Assembly (NCBI GenBank): GCA_964542055.1
Contig: CAZITB010000022.1
Span: forward strand, 1 to 28,959
Source: CAZITB01 sp964542055
Lineage (GTDB): Bacteria > Planctomycetota > Phycisphaerae > Sedimentisphaerales > CAMDDF01
Direction of reading: 5' to 3'
DNA: 28,959 nucleotides
Part shown: positions 24,618 to 28,959 of the stretch, one piece after another
How the letters are laid out: the number at the start of each line of letters is the position of its first letter
How positions within the stretch are numbered: position 1 is the stretch's first letter
Made by a program: the position numbers and the translations under genes
The notes under the pieces: model-generated
The model's database searches: none
What the model saw: only the letters and a program-made list of their open reading frames with translations
Told to the model about the DNA's origin: nothing

Positions 24618-25390
24618 TCTTGATCTCCATTTTCATCTTGAGTTTCATTTTCCGCCTGTCTTTGTTTTTTGATCTTAGCCGGGCACAGAAACAACTGCAT
24701 CAAAAAACCAAGCAGCAGCATCCCGCCTGCAATTGTAAGATAAAAATTTGTATTTTCACTTATTCTCGTTACAGCATCGCTGCCTTTGAAAAACAAAAGT
24801 AACATCATTCCAATGCCAATTAAAACGATTCCCCAGAAACTGAAAAGCAAAGCTGTGATGATCTTTGGGAAAAATAGTCCGAAAATAATAGCAAAAACAC
24901 CCGCCCCGACGGCAATTAATAAGTTTTTGTCATATAAACTTTTTAAAAAAAGCATACTTTCCATGAGAGCGAAATCTGCAAATTCTCTGAGCTTTTCTAA
25001 AGATTCACTAAAGGAGACTTTCTCTTCCAAAGTAACTTCAAAATTGTTCCCCACCGGTTCATCCTGCACCCCCAGGCTATAAATCAAAAAGATCGATACC
25101 AAAAAAATCGTAACCCCTGCTGCCACAGCAATTGCCTTTTTGCTTATAAGAAATCCCGCAGCAAAGCCCAAAATTGTAAGAACCGCTGTTGCTATGACGC
25201 TGAATTTGAAGTAGTAACTGATAATAAAACCGGTTAACGCAAAGAATAATGCCGCAAAAAACCTGTATTTAGCCGAACCGGCCAGCCACAAAAAAAGTCC
25301 CAAAACAACCAGCACAACCCCGGGAATAACAAGTACCCGCCAATCCAGGTAAGCTGCAAGTGACTCGAAATCAAATGCTGTATCCAACAT
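24614..25390 (-). CDS. Membrane protein of unknown function, partner of the DUF4203-like gene
   Basis: I do not recognise a named family. The 258 residues contain helices at about 17-36 (VLVIPGVVLVVLGLFLWLAG), 42-58, 62-82 and 86-106. A soluble segment follows (about 108-145, GVQDEPVGNNFEVTLEEKVS), then three more helices, and a charged tail (CPAKIKKQRQAENETQDENG). The layout of short glycine-containing helices is similar to the partner gene downstream, and the two may derive from a duplication. It overlaps that gene by four bases (ATGA). Upstream lie about 110 bases and then the tRNA-Leu on the same strand. Confidence 0.8.
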   Translation of the reverse strand: MLDTAFDFESLAAYLDWRVLVIPGVVLVVLGLFLWLAGSAKYRFFAALFFALTGFIISYYFKFSVIATAVLTILGFAAGFLISKKAIAVAAGVTIFLVSIFLIYSLGVQDEPVGNNFEVTLEEKVSFSESLEKLREFADFALMESMLFLKSLYDKNLLIAVGAGVFAIIFGLFFPKIITALLFSFWGIVLIGIGMMLLLFFKGSDAVTRISENTNFYLTIAGGMLLLGFLMQLFLCPAKIKKQRQAENETQDENGDQE

Positions 25391-25455
25391 AATATAGTGC
25401 CGTTAAAAAAAATAATTACTGACTTAATAATATTTCGGCATTTATCTATTTTTTC

Positions 25456-25474
25456 GTTAGTGCAAACAACTAAC
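25456..25474. repeat. Small inverted repeat after tRNA-Leu
   Basis: GTTAGT and ACTAAC are separated by seven bases. On the minus strand an A run, not a T run, follows, so it does not look like an intrinsic terminator for the tRNA. Confidence 0.3.
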
Positions 25475-25501
25475 TGCATTGGTCAAAACAGGTATGAAAA
25501 A

Positions 25502-25585
25502 TGCGGATGAGAGGATTCGAACCTCCACGGGCCGAAGCCCACAGGCACCTGAAGCCTGCGCGTCTGCCAGTTCCGCCACATCCGC
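25502..25585 (-). tRNA. tRNA-Leu (anticodon CAG)
   Basis: Read on the minus strand, GCGGATG pairs with CATCCGC to form the seven-base acceptor stem. The anticodon arm is CAGGC-TTCAGGT-GCCTG, which places CAG at positions 34-36 and reads CUG. A long variable arm (TGGGC-TTCG-GCCCG) marks it as a class II tRNA. The T arm is GGAGG-TTCGAAT-CCTCT. The discriminator base is A, as expected for leucine, and CCA is not encoded (TTT follows instead). The length is 84 bases including the discriminator. It has its own promoter just upstream. Confidence 0.97.
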
Positions 25586-25594
25586 CAAACCAGA

Positions 25595-25622
25595 ATAATA
25601 TCATTTTATTGGCACCGGTCAA
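25595..25622 (-). promoter_or_regulatory. Sigma-70-type promoter for tRNA-Leu
   Basis: On the minus strand, TTGACC (25622-25617), a 16-base spacer and TATTAT (25600-25595) each match consensus at five of six bases. Only nine bases separate the -10 from the mature tRNA 5' end, so the transcript would begin within two or three bases of the tRNA. Confidence 0.65.
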
Positions 25623-25637
25623 GTTTTTTAAATAATT

Positions 25638-27005
25638 TTACCGCCGTTTATTGCTCCTTATATTAAACATTGGCCCAAAAACAGACTTGATCGGTCTGCT
25701 AAGGATCACCGCCACCTCCCGGGTAGAAGCGTCGCCTTCGAGTATCATATACCGTCTAAGATAATGCGGTATCAAAAAGCACAGTGCATTGACAATAAAA
25801 AGAAGATGATAATTATTCATTTCCATAAAACCTGCGGAAAATTCCAAATCGCCGCTGACATGCAAAAAACCACCCGCCAGCAAAGGGCCAAGCGACCATG
25901 CCGAAACATTCAAAGTATTAATGATAACGATAAAATATTGTTTATTCTTTGGAACCATATGGAAAAGATATCTCGTTTGAGCGATGCTGTTGCCGCTGTT
26001 AAAAATACTCCCTGCCAGAAACAAGACAAACACAAGGACAGCACCGAAAGTTCCTTTTTCAAAGAAAATCCAGAAAAGCATAGTAGCAAACATGCCCAGA
26101 TGCGTGATCGTAAAAAGTGACCTGTTTCCAAACTTATCTGCTAACTTGCCCCAGAACTGCATCGAAATTATCGCACCCAAACTAAGCATCGATGTCGCTG
26201 CAATAACAAAACCGTCACTGTAGCCTGCGTTTTTTATCATCTTGACAATAAAAGGCCTGGCCGCAAAATATGAAACATTATAAATCACAAAATACAAAGT
26301 CAGTATTTGAGCATCTCTATGTTTTAAAACTTCTTTTAACTTGCTTCTGATTTTCAGTTTCGGTTTTGCCGTGAACAACTCGCTTTTATCCGACACAGGA
26401 AAAATCATCGCCGCTCTTAATATAATGGCGAAAAAAGAAATTGCAAACAGAAGCATGAACTTCCACCACGGATTTTCTTTTCCAAGAAACACCGAAACAG
26501 CAATAAAAAAGATGAAAGCACCGCTTTGCCAGAATGTCCTTAGCCTGCCGAAAAATTTCCCCGTTACCCTCTCTGGAACGATATCCTGCAGCAAAGGAAA
26601 CCAGCCGGTCATGCCAAATGAAGAAGTGGTAGTCTTTAAAAATAAGCTGACCGCCATGATCAAAAGTAAATATTTGACTTCTATCTTGTCATAAAGAAAC
26701 GGCAGGAAAATCAATGGAAGAACAAAAATGGATGAAACAGAAAACCACCTGTAAAGAATTTTCCTTTTACCCAGGCTTTCAAGAAGGTTCATGCTCAGTA
26801 TGCCGAAAATAAACGGCGCCGTAAAAGCAAAATTCAAGATGCCAAGCCACAATTCATTTGCACCAACTTTGATTGCGAAAAGATTCAACACATTGCCGCT
26901 TATACATAGGTTGCCTATTACTGCAAAAACCGATGAAGCGATAAGGAAGTTCATACTCCTTTTTCGCTCGTGCTTAGTAAGCTTGGCCGGGTCTGTTTTA
27001 AACAT
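25638..27005 (-). CDS. Major facilitator superfamily transporter
   Basis: This 455-residue inner-membrane transporter has about twelve membrane helices in two halves. The cytoplasmic N-terminus KTDPAKLTKHERKRSMNF leads into the first helix. The first half includes NLLESLGKRKILYRWF (loop 2-3, the MFS G-x-x-x-D-R/K-x-G-R-R-like position). The second half includes FWGKLADKFGNRSLFTITHL, a clear MFS loop motif. The substrate cannot be told from sequence. The C-terminal tail (IKSVFGPMFNIRSNKRR) is basic. The ATG lies inside the end of the upstream MscS gene (overlap eight bases), so it is probably co-translated. I see no good ribosome site of its own. Confidence 0.9.
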   Translation of the reverse strand: MFKTDPAKLTKHERKRSMNFLIASSVFAVIGNLCISGNVLNLFAIKVGANELWLGILNFAFTAPFIFGILSMNLLESLGKRKILYRWFSVSSIFVLPLIFLPFLYDKIEVKYLLLIMAVSLFLKTTTSSFGMTGWFPLLQDIVPERVTGKFFGRLRTFWQSGAFIFFIAVSVFLGKENPWWKFMLLFAISFFAIILRAAMIFPVSDKSELFTAKPKLKIRSKLKEVLKHRDAQILTLYFVIYNVSYFAARPFIVKMIKNAGYSDGFVIAATSMLSLGAIISMQFWGKLADKFGNRSLFTITHLGMFATMLFWIFFEKGTFGAVLVFVLFLAGSIFNSGNSIAQTRYLFHMVPKNKQYFIVIINTLNVSAWSLGPLLAGGFLHVSGDLEFSAGFMEMNNYHLLFIVNALCFLIPHYLRRYMILEGDASTREVAVILSRPIKSVFGPMFNIRSNKRR

Positions 27006-28131
27006 TTAACTGTTGATCATCTTTCTTTAAATACAATGTTTGAGTTGGGAACGCAAACTCGATGTTCTCATTATTAAAACGCTTCAATATTTCGAAATTG
27101 ATTCTCTCGCTGACTTCCTTATAAATCCACCAATCCGCTGGCACAAACCAATAGGAAACATAAATATCAAGACTATGACTGCCGAACTCATCAAAATAAA
27201 CTCTAGGCGGCTTATCTTCAAGCTGATTTACTTCGATGACCGAGGCAAGAACATCTTTGATTATCTCCGCCGCTCTTTGAGTCTTATCAAATCCGCTGTC
27301 ATAGGTAATAGTTATAGAAAAACTCCTGCGAATAAAAGGCCTTCTTGTAATATTTTTAATATCCGCATTTGCCACTGTGTTATTTGGAATAATAATCTGC
27401 TGGCCTTCCAGAGTGCGCAGCTTTGTGCTTCTAAATCCAACCTCTTCAACTACCCCCAGATGATCGCCAACGCATATAAGCTCGTCAATTTGAAATGGTT
27501 TATCTGCAAATATGGTTACCGATCCAAAGAAATTTGCAATTGTATCTTTAGCTGCCAAAGCAATTGCAATGCCGCCCACACCGGCACCGAGAATCAATGA
27601 TTTTATATCTGCTTGAAAAATATTTTCGGCTATCAAGAGAACTGCAATAATAGCGATAGAAATTCTCAATGATTTCCTGACCACCGGTACAAGCATATCA
27701 TCAAGCTTGTTTTCAGTTTTAGAAACCATCCTGAACAGGTAATGTTCGATAATATCAACCAGGCGATATAGTGCATAAGCGAATGTAAGTGCCCACAGTG
27801 CTTCGACAATCTTACCCCATCCATGATAAAACACGATTCGTACGCCTTCTACTGTTTCGGTTTCAGGCATATCGAACACCAGGCAGTATCTGCTTAATTG
27901 GAGAGCAAAGGCAAAAAAACCAATGCTGATGGGCTTGGAAAGGCAATTCATAAATAGAAATAAAACACTGTCAGGCTTTTGCATAACCCGTTTGTTTGCA
28001 AGATTAGTGAAGTAGTAATGGGCTACTTTACCTGCCATCATGACAACTATTATGATTCCAAGCATCAGCGCAAAACGCCAGATTTGATTTCCTTCGATAA
28101 CTTCATATGTAATTAATTCACTAAACGACAT
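26998..28131 (-). CDS. MscS-family mechanosensitive ion channel (second copy)
   Basis: This inner-membrane channel has about 377 residues from ATG 28131 (GGAG nine bases upstream); the TTG at 28146 would add five residues. About four to five N-terminal helices precede the pore-lining helix SLILGAGVGGIAIALAAKDT and then IANFFGSVTIFADKPFQIDE, the canonical MscS stretch. The beta-domain (GVVEEVGFRSTKLRTLEGQQ, then IIIPNNTVANADIKN) and a C-terminal domain ending in FAFPTQTLYLKK follow; 'fPtqtly' is a common MscS ending. It differs clearly from the MscS gene at 1377-2440 and is not a recent duplicate. It heads a two-gene unit with the MFS transporter, suggesting solute export under osmotic stress, though the transported solute is unknown. 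Confidence 0.95.
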   Translation of the reverse strand: MSFSELITYEVIEGNQIWRFALMLGIIIVVMMAGKVAHYYFTNLANKRVMQKPDSVLFLFMNCLSKPISIGFFAFALQLSRYCLVFDMPETETVEGVRIVFYHGWGKIVEALWALTFAYALYRLVDIIEHYLFRMVSKTENKLDDMLVPVVRKSLRISIAIIAVLLIAENIFQADIKSLILGAGVGGIAIALAAKDTIANFFGSVTIFADKPFQIDELICVGDHLGVVEEVGFRSTKLRTLEGQQIIIPNNTVANADIKNITRRPFIRRSFSITITYDSGFDKTQRAAEIIKDVLASVIEVNQLEDKPPRVYFDEFGSHSLDIYVSYWFVPADWWIYKEVSERINFEILKRFNNENIEFAFPTQTLYLKKDDQQLNV

Positions 28132-28228
28132 TAAAGCTTTCTCCAAATGATAGGTTTAAAGACACCAATTTTACCTATACCGCATGGAAAGTCCAGCCTG
28201 ATGTGAATAAATAAAAGGAGATTTTTGA

Positions 28229-28959
28229 TTACTTCTTTTTTATTGTTGTTTTTCTGCAAAGAAGTATCAATTCGTTTACATCTTTGTTGATGTTTTTGAT
28301 TTGGTCACTGAATTGTTCATGATTGAGCTTGTCTTCTATTTTTCCGGCTTTGTCACTTATTATTGGAAAACCTGCCATACCTCCCAGGCCTTTGAGCGAA
28401 TGCAATTTATCCGACAGTTCCTTCAACTTGCCTTTTTCAAAATCTCTTTGAATTCCATCTACCCTTTGGGGTAAATCTGTTACAAAAGTCTCGATCGTTT
28501 TCTTATATTGAGGGTCGTGTTCATAGTAAGAAACAATCTTTTTTCCGCTGCTGGCATCTTCAATTTGCCGGTCTTTGAGCAATTTCAATGTAATTTTCCG
28601 GACCAAAGTCTCAGGTTTAACAGGCTTTTCAATGTAATCATTGAATCCCGCTTCAATATGTTTATTGCCCAGATCAAGCAGCCCCGAAGCAGTCAGAGCC
28701 ACCAGGTAAGTTTCTTTATTCTTGCCGCTTATTCGCATCTCTTTCGCTATTTCACAGCCGTTTTTGCCGGGCATATTCAAATCCAGCAAGATTAAATCGT
28801 ATTTTTTGGAATCCGTAAGAGTTAACGTTTCCTCGCCATCTTTGCAAACAGTAACCTTTGCACCCGCTTTTTCCAGAATGATGCGGATGAATTCACGGAG
28901 TTCTTTGACATCGTCGGCATTACAGCCACAGGGGAGACCGACCGCGTACCGAACGAGCT
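28229..28959 (-). CDS. Receiver-Hpt protein, 5' end cut or disrupted at window edge
   Basis: This is a second phosphorelay protein with a receiver followed by Hpt. Going upstream of the TTG at 28789 the frame stays open to the edge. It reads NADDVKELREFIRIILEKAG, then KDGEETLTL and YDLILLDLNMPGKNGCEIA, where the Asp of LLDLN is the phospho-acceptor; Thr (VALTAS) and Lys (EKPVKP) follow. Hpt has His in KLHSLKGLGGMAGFP. The C-terminus is basic (TTIKKK). Before NADD one expects a strand like V-L-V-A/V-D/E-D. Instead the frame gives LVRYAVGLPCGC, which does not look like a receiver start, and the DNA there is unusually GC-rich. The true N-terminus is therefore missing or the last 30 or so bases are not native. 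It may be the end of a longer hybrid kinase. Confidence 0.85.
   Translation of the reverse strand, partial: LVRYAVGLPCGCNADDVKELREFIRIILEKAGAKVTVCKDGEETLTLTDSKKYDLILLDLNMPGKNGCEIAKEMRISGKNKETYLVALTASGLLDLGNKHIEAGFNDYIEKPVKPETLVRKITLKLLKDRQIEDASSGKKIVSYYEHDPQYKKTIETFVTDLPQRVDGIQRDFEKGKLKELSDKLHSLKGLGGMAGFPIISDKAGKIEDKLNHEQFSDQIKNINKDVNELILLCRKTTIKKK

Noticed and set aside
27040..27600. 186-residue open frame opposite the second MscS gene
   Set aside because: It fully overlaps the conserved MscS beta-domain and pore helix on the other strand; there is no independent support.
1..28959. Mobile elements, CRISPR arrays, phage genes, toxin-antitoxin or defence genes
   Set aside because: I looked for transposase or integrase motifs, regularly spaced repeats, terminal inverted repeats and small paired toxin-like frames, and found none.

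Overview
The window is 28,959 bases of AT-rich (roughly 40% G+C by eye) bacterial chromosome. It holds about 20 protein genes, two of them cut by the window edges, and one tRNA-Leu. I see no IS element, prophage, CRISPR array or rRNA. The gene set suggests a free-living, probably anaerobic, Gram-negative environmental bacterium. A baeRF-type protein, a GH57-DUF3536 protein, REC-Hpt proteins and a small FlgM-like protein would fit Planctomycetota (Phycisphaerae-like) or a relative, but the taxonomic guess is weak and rests on family associations only.

Layout. (1) 1-3.6 kb: the 3' part of a P2-type cation ATPase, an MscS-type channel whose 5' end looks frameshifted, and a convergent baeRF-like gene. 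(2) 3.8-19.6 kb: a large alpha-glucan/trehalose cluster. GH57-DUF3536 and malQ run on the plus strand. They converge on a tightly coupled minus-strand operon, glgE - treS/mak - glgB - treZ - treY, in which junctions are 1-9 bases apart or overlap. (3) 19.8-22.2 kb: a small FlgM-like gene, a 476-base AT-rich intergenic region with a 14-base direct repeat, aroF (DAHP synthase) with a good sigma-70 promoter, and a membrane-anchored 3D-domain protein. (4) 22.5-25.4 kb: a secreted SNase-fold-like protein with a C-terminal Cys/His cluster, a REC-Hpt protein and two overlapping multi-pass membrane genes. (5) 25.5-28.96 kb: tRNA-Leu(CAG) with its own promoter, an MFS transporter overlapping a second MscS-type channel, and a second REC-Hpt protein cut by the right edge.

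How the genes work together. TreY and TreZ can release trehalose from the ends of alpha-glucan chains. TreS-Mak can convert trehalose to maltose and then maltose 1-phosphate, GlgE adds that maltosyl unit back to glucan, and GlgB branches the product. One operon therefore encodes both the glucan-to-trehalose and trehalose-to-glucan arms. MalQ can rearrange the short chains. GH57-DUF3536 has no assigned reaction here and is a candidate for the glucan-processing step the cluster otherwise lacks; no GlgX/TreX debrancher, GlgA, GlgC or GlgP is visible. Two MscS channels nearby fit an osmotic theme, but that link is inference.

Two places look like possible sequence artefacts: a one-base loss in a T run near 1451-1455, and an abrupt GC-rich end after about 28925 that breaks a receiver domain.
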